A DNA stretch of 17,730 bases, from assembly GCA_013336035.1 (NCBI GenBank), contig JAAXUL010000057.1, positions 1 through 17,730 of the forward strand, in the 5' to 3' direction. Within the stretch, counting starts at the first letter, position 1, and every line of letters begins with the position of its first letter. The translations under genes and the position numbers were made by a program. This DNA comes from Chloroflexales bacterium (GTDB taxonomy: Bacteria; Chloroflexota; Chloroflexia; Chloroflexales; Chloroflexaceae). The notes beneath the pieces were generated by a model. That model was not told the origin of the DNA. It did not search any database and saw nothing but the letters and a program-made list of their open reading frames with translations. Below, piece by piece: positions 5,866-13,657 of this stretch.

Positions 5866-6040
5866 TGTTGAACGCGATCAAGATGCTAGGTGTGGGGGAT
5901 ATATGTAACGGCTCGCCCCAGCAGGTGCCGCGGCTGGCCGATGAGCGTGCATGCGTGGCACGAAGGTTGCCTGAAGAGCCATAGCTGTATCTAGCGCGTG
6001 CGCACATCTGGGCCAGATCTGTGTCGCATCCTTCAGGCCC
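5866..6040. other. Intergenic region between dps and the sugar operon
   Basis: No gene is supported here. It contains a 13-bp palindrome ATCTGGGCCAGAT (6006-6018) of operator type. A weak candidate promoter for the sugar operon reads TTGCCT (5967-5972) followed 15 bp later by TATCTA (5988-5993). The palindrome is just downstream of that candidate, where a LacI-type or similar sugar repressor could bind, but the promoter spacing is poor and the regulator is unknown. Confidence 0.35.
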
Positions 6041-6139
6041 GCTGCGCTATGCGGCAGCCCCCGGCGCGCGGAGCTCGCGCTCCGCACGGCTCTATGCTCG
6101 GCCACACGGATGTGGCCCCGCTAACCAAAGGAGGTTAGC
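6041..6139 (+). promoter_or_regulatory. Structured leader with four successive hairpins
   Basis: Four short inverted repeats follow one another in the leader of the binding-protein gene. They are GCTGC/GCAGC (6041-6058), GCGGAGC/GCTCCGC with loop TCGC (6068-6085), GGCCACA/TGTGGCC with loop CGGA (6100-6117), and GCTAACC/GGTTAGC (6120-6139). The last one encloses the Shine-Dalgarno AAAGGAGG (6127-6134), which would be partly buried when the hairpin forms. It does not match a riboswitch class I can name. Confidence 0.5.
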
Positions 6140-6140
6140 T

Positions 6141-7580
6141 ATGCAGCGCTCAACCAGCGGGCGATGCTCAGGCATCTATCTCATCCCGCTCCTCACCATC
6201 CTCGCCATGCTCCTTGCCGCGTGCGGCGGCACCACGGAGCGTACGCCTGGCAGCGCAGGCGAGCCCACGGCAGCGGTAGGTGGCGCCCTCGGCGACAGCG
6301 GCCAGCCCACCGCCCCCGCTGGCGACAGCGCCGAGCCCGCCGCCGCCCCCGCTGGCCAGGCCGGCGAGGTGACGCCGGGCACTATTCAGATCGCCGTCGT
6401 CGCCGGAGCTATGCAGGAGACGATGGAGGCGATGGCCAAAGCCTTCGAGCAGGCCAACCCGGGCATGAAGGTCCAGGTGGTGCAGGAGCCCGAGGGCGGC
6501 GCCTTCGAGGCGCTGATCGCCGCCGGCAACCAGCCCGACATCATCACCGGCTCCTTCGGCTCGATGCCCGCCAAGTACGCCGCCCAGGAGGCGATCGTCC
6601 CGCTCACCGATCTGCCCGGCGCCCAGGAGCTATTCGCGCGCGTGGACGAGCAGACTCTCCAGCAGGACCTGGGGCAAAACTTCTACGTGCCCCTCGGCGT
6701 GGACGTGACGATGATGATCTACAACAAGGAGCTCTTCAAGGAGGCGGGGCTAGACCCAGAGCGGCCGCCCGCCACCTTCGCCGAGTTCCTCGACGCCGCC
6801 AAGGCGATCCAGGCCCTCCCCAACCGCCCCGACGGCACCAAGGTCTACGGCACCGTCTTCTGGAACGACGCCCTGACCTGGGGCGGCTGGTACTGGAACA
6901 TGCTCCAGCCGATCTACCTGAACGCGAACCAGAACGAGTGCCAGCTGCTCAACCGGCTCGGCACCGACGTGGTCTTCGACCAGCCCGAGTGTCAGATGCA
7001 GAGCTTCTTTGACTTCACCAAGCAGGCGCAGCAGTACGCCCCACTGACCATGGAGCAGAGCTTCTTCAGCCGCTCGATCGGCATGTGGCCGCAGTACGGC
7101 TACTCGTGGGAGCCGAACCTGAGCGACGCCAAAGAGCACCCGATGACGATCGGCGAGGACGTGGGCGTGGTGCCCGTGCCAGTGCCGAACGAGGGCGACA
7201 CGAGCTACTCCACCCTCGGCGGGCGCGCCCTGATGCTGCTGCGCACGACGCCGGAGCGCCAGGCGCGGGCATGGGAGTTCATCAAGTTCCTGATGGAGGA
7301 CGCGAACAACCTCACCTTCATCAAAGATCTCGGCTACCTGCCGGCGATCACCGCGCTGAAGGACGACCCCTACTTCGCTGAGCCAGCGCGCAGACCCTTC
7401 GTAGACGCTCTGGCGAACGCCGTCTACCCGCAGGCGATCGCGAACTTCGACGACGCGGCCAACGCTGTCCTCGCCACCTACCAGGAGACGGTCGTGGAGG
7501 GCAAGCTTGCGCCCGACGAGGCGGTGACCACAGCCAGCGAGCGGGCCCGCAGCGCGCTCCAGCAGGGTTCCACGCCCTAG
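6141..7580 (+). CDS. Sugar ABC transporter substrate-binding lipoprotein (CUT1)
   Basis: The 479-residue product is a family 1 extracellular solute-binding protein. A lipoprotein signal peptide ends at LLAAC with Cys28. A low-complexity Ala/Pro/Gly/Thr linker (30-80) leads into the two-lobed binding domain, beginning TIQIAVVAG and continuing with AFEQANPGMKVQVV. The pattern MMIYNKELFKEAGLDPERPPATFAEFLDAAKAI is characteristic of MalE/UgpB-type proteins, shown here only as its parts MIYNKELFKEAGL and PPATFAEFLDAA. ATG at 6141 is preceded by AAAGGAGG with six-base spacing; the frame is open upstream to 6021, but the signal peptide fits only the later start. It heads the operon with two permeases. 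The substrate is likely an oligosaccharide; the GH144-like gene suggests a glucan fragment. Confidence 0.9.
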   Translation: MQRSTSGRCSGIYLIPLLTILAMLLAACGGTTERTPGSAGEPTAAVGGALGDSGQPTAPAGDSAEPAAAPAGQAGEVTPGTIQIAVVAGAMQETMEAMAKAFEQANPGMKVQVVQEPEGGAFEALIAAGNQPDIITGSFGSMPAKYAAQEAIVPLTDLPGAQELFARVDEQTLQQDLGQNFYVPLGVDVTMMIYNKELFKEAGLDPERPPATFAEFLDAAKAIQALPNRPDGTKVYGTVFWNDALTWGGWYWNMLQPIYLNANQNECQLLNRLGTDVVFDQPECQMQSFFDFTKQAQQYAPLTMEQSFFSRSIGMWPQYGYSWEPNLSDAKEHPMTIGEDVGVVPVPVPNEGDTSYSTLGGRALMLLRTTPERQARAWEFIKFLMEDANNLTFIKDLGYLPAITALKDDPYFAEPARRPFVDALANAVYPQAIANFDDAANAVLATYQETVVEGKLAPDEAVTTASERARSALQQGSTP

Positions 7581-7585
7581 CGACG

Positions 7586-7620
7586 GGGCAGGGGCGCGGG
7601 CCGGGCCCGCGCCCCTGCCC
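7586..7620 (+). terminator. 17-bp perfect hairpin between binding protein and permease genes
   Basis: Bases 7586-7602 and 7604-7620 are perfect reverse complements (17 bp each, almost all G and C) with a single base between them. No T-tract follows. In sugar ABC operons such hairpins allow partial termination or protect the 3' end of the binding-protein message, giving more binding protein than permease. That role is inferred from position. Confidence 0.6.
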
Positions 7621-7645
7621 AGCAACCAGATCAAGGGAGAACGCC

Positions 7646-8599
7646 ATGTCAACGCAGCGCGTGGATGTCACGGCGCGACGGCCGGCCGCCCGCGAGGAGC
7701 GCCGCCCGCCGTCGCTGCTCCGGCGCATGGTGCGCCATAAATGGGGCTACCTCTTCCTGCTGCCCTGGGCTCTAGTCTACGGCATCTTCGGGATCTACCC
7801 GCTGGTGCTCTCGTTCTACCTCACCTTCTTCAACTACTCGTTCGTGCGCCCCCAGGACCGCAGCTTTGTCGGCGTCGGCAACTGGGTGCGCGGCGCCCAG
7901 GACCCGCTCTTCTGGAAGAGCGTGTTCAATATCCTCTACAACCAGGTCATCTTCATCGCCCTGACGATCGGCCTGGGGCTGCTGATCGCCCTGCTGCTCA
8001 AGCAGATCACCTGGGGCGGGCGCATCTTCCGCACGATCTACTTCATCCCGGTGATCACCTCGGTGATCGTGCTTATCACCCTCGGCACCTACCTGATCGG
8101 GCCGAACGGGCCGATCCAGAGCGCGCTGGTCCAGTTCGGGCTGCTGCGAGAGCCGGTCTTCTGGCAGGCGTCAGTGTGGCTGCCGATGCCGATCATCGCC
8201 CTGATCAACACCTGGAAGTGGTTCGGCATCAGCACGATCATCATGCTCGCCGGGCTGTACGGCATCGACCCGCAGTTCTACGAGGCCGCGTCGCTCGACG
8301 GCGCCACCAGCTGGCAGAAATTCCGCTCGATCACCATCCCCCAGCTGATGCCGCAGATCTTCTTCCTGCTGGTGGTGGACTTCATCAACGGCCTCCAGAT
8401 GTTCGCCGAGGTCTACGCCATCTACGGCACCTCGGGCGGCAACCGCCAGCAGGCGCTCACGCCAGTGCTCTACCTGTACGGGCAGGCCTTCGACCGCAGC
8501 AATATGGGCTATGCCTCGACCCTGGGGCTGATGCTGGCGGCGCTGATCGCCCTGATCACAGTGGCCCAGTTCCGGCTGGTGCCCCAGACCGCCGAGTGA
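7646..8599 (+). CDS. CUT1 ABC transporter permease, MalF-like
   Basis: The 317-residue inner-membrane permease has about six helices: near 33-60, 98-120, 128-152, 177-203, 236-256 and 286-308. It carries the cytoplasmic EAA loop that docks on the ATPase: EAASLDGATSWQKFRSITIP at residues 213-232. The N-terminal Arg-rich tail (11-32) is cytoplasmic. Length and the EAASLDGA form are typical of MalF/UgpA-type subunits. ATG follows AAGGGAG (7633-7639). It is separated from the binding-protein gene by a 65-bp gap containing a long hairpin, and from the second permease by nine bases. No ATPase gene is in the operon; a shared MsmK/UgpC-type ATPase encoded elsewhere would be needed. Confidence 0.93.
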   Translation: MSTQRVDVTARRPAAREERRPPSLLRRMVRHKWGYLFLLPWALVYGIFGIYPLVLSFYLTFFNYSFVRPQDRSFVGVGNWVRGAQDPLFWKSVFNILYNQVIFIALTIGLGLLIALLLKQITWGGRIFRTIYFIPVITSVIVLITLGTYLIGPNGPIQSALVQFGLLREPVFWQASVWLPMPIIALINTWKWFGISTIIMLAGLYGIDPQFYEAASLDGATSWQKFRSITIPQLMPQIFFLLVVDFINGLQMFAEVYAIYGTSGGNRQQALTPVLYLYGQAFDRSNMGYASTLGLMLAALIALITVAQFRLVPQTAE

Positions 8600-8608
8600 G
8601 GTGACACG

Positions 8609-9463
8609 ATGGCCGCACAAGCGACAACGTCGCGCCCCGTGCTCCCGCGGCGCGGCCGCGGCAAACTGCTCGCCTACGCCCTGCTAAGCGTCGGGGCGCT
8701 GGTGGTGCTCTACCCCTTCTTCTACATGGTGATGAACTCGGTGAAGCCCGGGCCGGAGATCCTCCACAGCCCCAACGCGCTGCCGAGCCAGATCACCTTC
8801 TCGGGCTACGCGGGCGTGTTCGCCAGGCTGAACGTCCTGCGCCTCTTCCGCAACTCGCTCATCCTGGCGATCTCGATCACGCTGCTCAACACGCTGCTCA
8901 GCGCCATGGCCGCCTACGCCATCGCGAAGATCCCCTTCCCCGGGCGCGGGCCGATCTTCTCATTCATGCTGGCCACGATGATGATCCCGAGCGTGCTGCT
9001 GCTCATCCCCACCTATGTGATCATGTACAACCTGGGCTGGGTCAACACCTTCCAGGCCCTGATCGTGCCCTCGGCGATCAGCGTCTACAACATCTTCCTG
9101 CTGCACCAGTTTATGCGCGGCATCCCCGACGAGCTGATCGAGGCCGCCCGCCTCGACGGCGCGAGCGACCTGGGGGTCTTCTGGCGGATCATTATGCCTC
9201 TGGTGCGGCCCGCCCTCGTCACCGTCGCCATCCTGACCTTCATGGGCAGCTGGAACGACTTCTTCGGGCCGCTGCTCTACCTGAACCGGCCCGAGCTCTG
9301 GACGGTGCAGCTGGGGCTGCTGCAGTTCCAGGCCGGCGTGCCCGGCGAGAACGCCCAGGAGATCTGGGCGGCGGTGACCATGATCTCGCTGCCGCCGGTC
9401 ATCCTCTTCTTCTTCCTGCAGGACCAGTTCATCCAGGCCTTCGCCAACGCGAAGTTCAAGTGA
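8609..9463 (+). CDS. CUT1 ABC transporter permease, MalG-like
   Basis: The 284-residue permease partners the MalF-like subunit to form the transmembrane pore. It has about six helices, near 20-43, 81-107, 115-140, 146-166, 201-220 and 254-272. The EAA loop reads EAARLDGASDLGVFWRIIMP (178-197), in the form usual for MalG/UgpE. The periplasmic segment around 45-75 begins with NSVKPGPEILHSPNALPS, as in many CUT1 members. The ribosome binding site GAGGTGA overlaps the preceding stop region, and ATG is nine bases after it, indicating translational coupling. The next gene starts seven bases after its stop. Confidence 0.93.
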   Translation: MAAQATTSRPVLPRRGRGKLLAYALLSVGALVVLYPFFYMVMNSVKPGPEILHSPNALPSQITFSGYAGVFARLNVLRLFRNSLILAISITLLNTLLSAMAAYAIAKIPFPGRGPIFSFMLATMMIPSVLLLIPTYVIMYNLGWVNTFQALIVPSAISVYNIFLLHQFMRGIPDELIEAARLDGASDLGVFWRIIMPLVRPALVTVAILTFMGSWNDFFGPLLYLNRPELWTVQLGLLQFQAGVPGENAQEIWAAVTMISLPPVILFFFLQDQFIQAFANAKFK

Positions 9464-9470
9464 GGTCGCT

Positions 9471-10082
9471 ATGACCATGAACCCTGTCACGGCCGCCCCC
9501 GCCCCGCAGGCGGGCCCCCAAGCGCAGGCCGGCGCCCTCGGCGCAGGGGCCCGCCTGACGCGCAATGTGCTGATCGGCCTGGCCGTCGTCGCCGCCCTCT
9601 TCGCCGGCACCTTTATGCTGGCCTGGTGGGACGGGGCCCGCCTGAGCGCGAGCTATATTGTCGACGCCGACCGGGCCTACGCGGCGGGCGACTTCCTCAC
9701 GGCCCTCACCGGCGAGGAGGAGTTCGACCCCGCGACGAACCAGTACGTCACCCGCGGCGGCTACCTGTCCGCCCTGCGGGTCTGGGACCACCCCCGCGCC
9801 TGGCCGCTGCCCGCCGACGTGGCTCGCGCCGAGCAGCGCATCGACGAGATCCTCCAGGAGCGGCTGACGATCAAGGACGCCGAGGCCTACGTGCAGGCCA
9901 ATGTTGGCCGGCCCAACCCCTACCTCGGCATGGTCTACCTGCGGCTCGGCGAGCTCTACGAGCAGGAGGGCGACGCGCGCAGCGCCGCCGAGATCTACGA
10001 GGAGGTCCCGCAGCTCTTCCCGAACGAGCCCGAGCTCGTTGAGCGGGCGCGGGCTAATCTGGCGCGTGTGGAGGGCGACTGA
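9471..10082 (+). CDS. Membrane-anchored TPR-like protein in sugar operon
   Basis: The 203-residue product has an Ala/Pro/Gln-rich N terminus, one membrane helix (about 32-52) and a soluble domain predicted mostly helical. Residues 151-184 (YLGMVYLRLGELYEQEGDARSAAE and onward) look like a tetratricopeptide repeat, with a less clear helical pair at 61-80. The amphipathic region 117-146 is also helical. No signal peptidase site is seen, so the helix probably remains as an anchor; the soluble part is most likely outside the cytoplasm because the N-terminal side is basic (RLTR). The gene lies seven bases after the MalG-like stop and 39 before the glycosidase. I know no standard role for such a protein in a CUT1 operon; a scaffold for the permease or the hydrolase is possible. 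Confidence 0.65.
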   Translation: MTMNPVTAAPAPQAGPQAQAGALGAGARLTRNVLIGLAVVAALFAGTFMLAWWDGARLSASYIVDADRAYAAGDFLTALTGEEEFDPATNQYVTRGGYLSALRVWDHPRAWPLPADVARAEQRIDEILQERLTIKDAEAYVQANVGRPNPYLGMVYLRLGELYEQEGDARSAAEIYEEVPQLFPNEPELVERARANLARVEGD

Positions 10083-10121
10083 GCTTTCGCCCTGGCACCA
10101 CGTGATCACCCCGGAGCACCT

Positions 10122-12230
10122 ATGTCCTCCAGCTACTACCAGCGTCTGATCTTCGACAATAGCCGGACCGCCGGCTCGTACCAGCCCAGCCGCGGCGAGG
10201 CCGTCGCCCCGAGCGAGCTAGCGCTGGTCGACCATAAGCTCCCGGTTACCGAGGAGCAGTTCTTCAGCCCGCCCAACAGCCTGCGGCTGGCCTGGCGATC
10301 GCGGCCGGGCGGCGACTGGAAGGCCGAGCTGTGGGTCGAGCCATGGCGCGGGCGCGATCTCGCCATGGCCGGCGACACGCTGGCGCTGTGGTGGCTGAGC
10401 CCCACGCCGATCGCCGCCGCCGATCTGCCCATGCTCCAGCTCGTGCTGGCGGGCGGCCGGCGCACCCGCCCGCTGCGGCTCGGCCCGCTGGCCGGCGACC
10501 TGCCGGCCGACGCGTGGCGGCAGGTCCAGATCCCGCTCGCCGCCTTCGACTGCTCCACGGACGAGCTCGACTTCACCCGGCTGCGGCGGCTGATCTTCAG
10601 CCAGGGCATCGACGACGGCGCGCCCCACACGCTCTACATCGACGAGGTGAAGCTGCGCGAGCGCACGCAGACGGCCGTGCCGGCGGGCGGCGATGTGCGG
10701 CTCAGCGCGCGAGGCTACGAGCGGCACGTCGATCTGCGCTGGCAGCCGCTGGCCGACCCGGCCATCGCCCACTACCAGATCCTGCGGGCCGCGGGCGACG
10801 GCCCGCTTCGGCCGGTTGGCATACAGGGCCCAGAGCTCGACCGCTACAGCGACTACATCGGCGCCGCCTTTGGCCGCTACCGCTACCGGGCCGAGGCGGT
10901 CGGCCACGACGGCCGGGCGCACGCGGTCTCCGCCGAGCTGACGGCGACCACAGCGCCCATGAGCGACGACGCGCTGCTTGACATGGTGCAGGAGGCCTGC
11001 CTGCGGCTGTACTGGGAGCGCGCCCACCCCGAGGCCGGCATGGCCCTAGAGTGTGTGCCTGGCGACGAGCACCTGGTAGCGCTGGGCGCCTCGGGCTTCG
11101 GGGTGCTGGCCATGCTTGCCGGGGCCGAGCGGAGCTTCGTCGCGCGGGCGGCCGTCGCCGAGCGGCTGCTGCAGATCGTGGATTTTCTGGGGCGGGCCGA
11201 CCGCTTCCACGGCGCCTGGCCCCACTTCCTGGACGGCCGCGATGGCCGGGCGGTCGCCCTCTTCGGGCGCTACGACAACGGGGGCGACCTGGTCGAGAGC
11301 GCGTTTATGGCCCAGGGCCTGCTGGCGGCGCGGCAGTACTTCGACCGCGACAGCCCGGTCGAGCGCCGGATCAGGCAGGGCGTCACCGCGCTGTGGGAGA
11401 GCATCGAGTGGGACTGGTACCGCCGCACGCCGGACGGCCCGGCGCTGTACTGGCACTGGTCGCCCGAGCACGGCTGGCACATCGACCACCCGCTGATCGG
11501 CTGGAACGAGACGATGATCGTCTACCTGCTGGCGATCGCCTCGCCGACCCACCCGGTGCCGGCGTCGCTCTACTACTCGGGCTGGGCGGCGACCGACGAG
11601 CGGGCCCGCGAGTACCGCCGCAGTTGGGGCAAGACGCGCGACGGCGACGGCTACCGTAGTGGGCTCAGCTACTATGGGCTCGACCTGGACGTAGGGGTGG
11701 GCAGCGGAGGCCCGCTCTTCTTCACCCACTACTCGTACCTGGCCCTCGACCCGCGGCAGATCACCGACCGCTACACCAACTACTTCGACAACAACCGGGC
11801 GCTCGCGCTGATCAACTACCGCTACTGCCAGGAGAACCCCGGCGGCCACCAGGGCTACGGGCCAGGCCTCTGGGGCCTGAGCGCCTGTGACGACCACTGC
11901 GGCTACCAGGCCCACGACCCGACGCCAAAGAACGACAACGGCACGATCGCGCCGACCGCCGCGCTGGCCTCGTTCCCCTACACCCCCGCGCAGAGCATGG
12001 CCGCGCTCAAGCACCTCTACCGCGATCTGGGCGCGCGGGTCTGGGGCATCTACGGCTTCCGCGACGCCTACAACCCGAGCGTAAACTTCGTCTCGCCGAT
12101 CTTCATGGGCCTGAACCAGGCGCCGATCACCGTGATGATCGAGAACTGGCGCAGCGGCCTGCTCTGGCGGCTGCTCGCGGCCGACCCCGCGATCAGAGCG
12201 ATGTTGGAGAAGCTGCGAGGGGCGAGGTGA
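10122..12230 (+). CDS. GH144-like glycosidase (Glycoamylase domain), cytoplasmic
   Basis: The 702-residue protein has a C-terminal (alpha/alpha)6-type Glycoamylase domain (about 290-700, PF10091), the fold found in GH144 beta-1,2-glucanases. Key segments are YDNGGDLVES (384-393), GYGPGLWGLSACD (578-590), NDNGTIAPTAAL (604-615) and IENWRSG (673-679). The acidic D389/E392 and E674 are candidate active-site residues. In front are a beta-sandwich resembling a carbohydrate-binding module (about 5-185) and a fibronectin III-like domain (about 192-280). The N terminus (MSSSYYQRLIFDN) has no signal peptide, so the enzyme is probably cytoplasmic and acts on imported oligosaccharide. It is the last gene of the ABC operon. 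Ribosome binding site GGAG (10113-10116). Beta-1,2-glucan specificity is inferred; other linkages are possible. Confidence 0.82.
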   Translation: MSSSYYQRLIFDNSRTAGSYQPSRGEAVAPSELALVDHKLPVTEEQFFSPPNSLRLAWRSRPGGDWKAELWVEPWRGRDLAMAGDTLALWWLSPTPIAAADLPMLQLVLAGGRRTRPLRLGPLAGDLPADAWRQVQIPLAAFDCSTDELDFTRLRRLIFSQGIDDGAPHTLYIDEVKLRERTQTAVPAGGDVRLSARGYERHVDLRWQPLADPAIAHYQILRAAGDGPLRPVGIQGPELDRYSDYIGAAFGRYRYRAEAVGHDGRAHAVSAELTATTAPMSDDALLDMVQEACLRLYWERAHPEAGMALECVPGDEHLVALGASGFGVLAMLAGAERSFVARAAVAERLLQIVDFLGRADRFHGAWPHFLDGRDGRAVALFGRYDNGGDLVESAFMAQGLLAARQYFDRDSPVERRIRQGVTALWESIEWDWYRRTPDGPALYWHWSPEHGWHIDHPLIGWNETMIVYLLAIASPTHPVPASLYYSGWAATDERAREYRRSWGKTRDGDGYRSGLSYYGLDLDVGVGSGGPLFFTHYSYLALDPRQITDRYTNYFDNNRALALINYRYCQENPGGHQGYGPGLWGLSACDDHCGYQAHDPTPKNDNGTIAPTAALASFPYTPAQSMAALKHLYRDLGARVWGIYGFRDAYNPSVNFVSPIFMGLNQAPITVMIENWRSGLLWRLLAADPAIRAMLEKLRGAR

Positions 12231-12400
12231 TCCGGGCGAACCTCTGCGTCGGCGCCGCGCCATCGATAAATGCGCTCGTTTGTGCCCGCGCCCCCGCCGC
12301 GATGGTGGCCTCGTTCTTGCTGACCAGCTACGATGACGGGCCGTAACAGGTCCGCGACGCCCAGCACGTAGTGTTTCGAACCTAGAATAAGGAGAGCACA

Positions 12401-12898
12401 ATGGCCCCACGCGACACCCTGGTTGCCTGGCTGAAGGACGCCCACGCCCTCGAGAACAACGTCATCCAGACCCTGGAGAAGCACGTCGACGAGGTCAAAG
12501 CCTACCCGGAGATGCAGGCAAAGCTCCGCCAGCACCTCGAGCAGAGCCGCCGCCACGCCGTTCTGGTGGAGAGCTGCCTGAATCGGCACGGCGAGAGCAC
12601 CTCGGGGGTGAAGGAGGCGATAGGCGCGGTCTCCGGCTTTATGCAGGGCATCGCTTCGGGCGCGGCCGCGGACACCGTGGTGAAGAATGCCCTGGGCGAT
12701 TACGCGGCCGAGCACTTCGAGATCGCGGCGTACACCTCGCTGAAGGCCGCCGCCCAGTACCTCGGCGACGACGAGACGGCCCGAATCTGCGACCAGATCC
12801 TCAGCGACGAGAAGGATATGGCGCGCTGGCTTGAGCAGCAGATCCCGTCGGTCACCCAGCTGTTCCTGGGCGAGAAGGCGCAGGAGCGCGGCCGCTAG
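12401..12898 (+). CDS. DUF892 (YciE/YciF) ferritin-like protein
   Basis: The 165-residue protein fits the DUF892 family (PF05974, YciE/YciF), four-helix ferritin-like proteins often linked to stress and with a di-metal site. Likely ligands are E18 (HALENN), E47 and H51 or H52 (LEQSRRHA), E104 and E107 (EHFEIAAY) and D136 or E137 (SDEKDMA). Length is normal for the family. The start ATG follows AAGGAG closely (ataaggagagcaca). A 170-bp gap separates it from the glycosidase gene, and I saw no convincing promoter in that gap. It ends with its own terminator. Together with Dps in this window it suggests a second iron or peroxide defence protein. Enzyme activity is not proven for this family as a whole. 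Confidence 0.88.
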   Translation: MAPRDTLVAWLKDAHALENNVIQTLEKHVDEVKAYPEMQAKLRQHLEQSRRHAVLVESCLNRHGESTSGVKEAIGAVSGFMQGIASGAAADTVVKNALGDYAAEHFEIAAYTSLKAAAQYLGDDETARICDQILSDEKDMARWLEQQIPSVTQLFLGEKAQERGR

Positions 12899-12919
12899 GC
12901 GACGACCGTGGACACGGAG

Positions 12920-12948
12920 CGAGGGAGGGGGCTGCCCCTCCCTCGTTT
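12920..12948 (+). terminator. Intrinsic terminator after the DUF892 gene
   Basis: CGAGGGAGGGG (12920-12930) pairs with CCCCTCCCTCG (12935-12945) around a GCTG tetraloop, followed by TTTAG. It begins 22 bp after the DUF892 stop, as expected for a monocistronic gene. Confidence 0.75.
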
Positions 12949-12981
12949 AGTGCGTCGGCAGAGCGCCCCTCGCGCGGCTAG

Positions 12982-13646
12982 AGGGGCTATCTGGACAGCG
13001 TCGGCGAGCGTGGCCGCAGCCGCCGCGTAAGCGGTCGCAAGGATGTGCGCTGGCCAGAGCTTTCGGACGACGAGATCGCCGCGATCACCGAGACGGCCAG
13101 CGCCCGTGGCCTGCGCGTCACCGTCCATGTCGATCGGGCGGCGGCGCTGCGCCGGGCGGTGCTCAACGGGGCCGGAGACGCGGCCCACTGCCCGCGCGAC
13201 CGCTTGCCGGACGAGGTGATCGCACTTATGGTGTAGCGGGGCGTCTCGATGACGCCGACGATCGCTGTGCACGAGGATCTGGCCCCTGCGCCGCGGCAAG
13301 GCGGTGGATTGGCGCCGGCTTACCCAGCCGGTGCTGTACGATAATCTGCGCCGCTTTGCGGCGGTCGGCGGGCTCCTCGCCCTGGGCGACGACTATGGCG
13401 GCGTCCCGGATATGACCATCGGGATGCCGATGGCGGAGATCGCGCACTGGGTGGCCGCCGGGCTGACCCCGCTGCAGATTATCGAGGCCGCGACCCGTGG
13501 GAGCGCCACCGCGGCTGGCATCGCCGACGAGGTTGGGACGTTGGATGGCTGACCTGCTGGTGGTGCAGGGCGACCCCCGCGCCGACATCGGCGCCCTCGC
13601 GCGGCCCCTGCTCGTGCTGCGCGGCGGCGAGATTGTCAGCCCATAG
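12982..13646 (+). pseudogene. Amidohydrolase (imidazolonepropionase-like) pseudogene
   Basis: Three frames must be joined to recover one protein. Frame A reads VRWPELSDDEIAAITETA and RGLRVTVHVDRAAALRRAVLN up to a TAG at 13234, then continues in frame as RGVSMTPTIAVHEDLA. A shift near 13285-13300 leads to DWRRLTQPVLYDNLRRFAAV, then GDDYGG and AGLTPLQIIEAATRGSA. A second shift near 13540 leads to ADLLVVQGDPRADIGAL and the natural end GGEIVSP with TAG at 13644. The HVD, LGDD-like and ADLLV segments are standard for metal-dependent amidohydrolases. The N-terminal half with the HxH metal motif is missing. It is a dead remnant, convergent with and 11 bp from the VWA gene. Confidence 0.85.
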
Positions 13647-13657
13647 GGTCGGCGCAG

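Noticed and set aside
6041..6117. tRNA or known riboswitch in the leader
   Set aside because: The hairpins do not form a cloverleaf and no CCA end, anticodon arm or known riboswitch core is visible.
12383..12388. TAGAAT as a -10 element for the DUF892 gene
   Set aside because: It lies directly against the ribosome binding site and has no -35 at proper spacing, so transcription would start after the site.
11046..12410. Minus-strand 454-codon open frame
   Set aside because: It is the shadow of the GC-rich glycosidase gene; its product is low-complexity Arg/Val/Gly sequence without domains.
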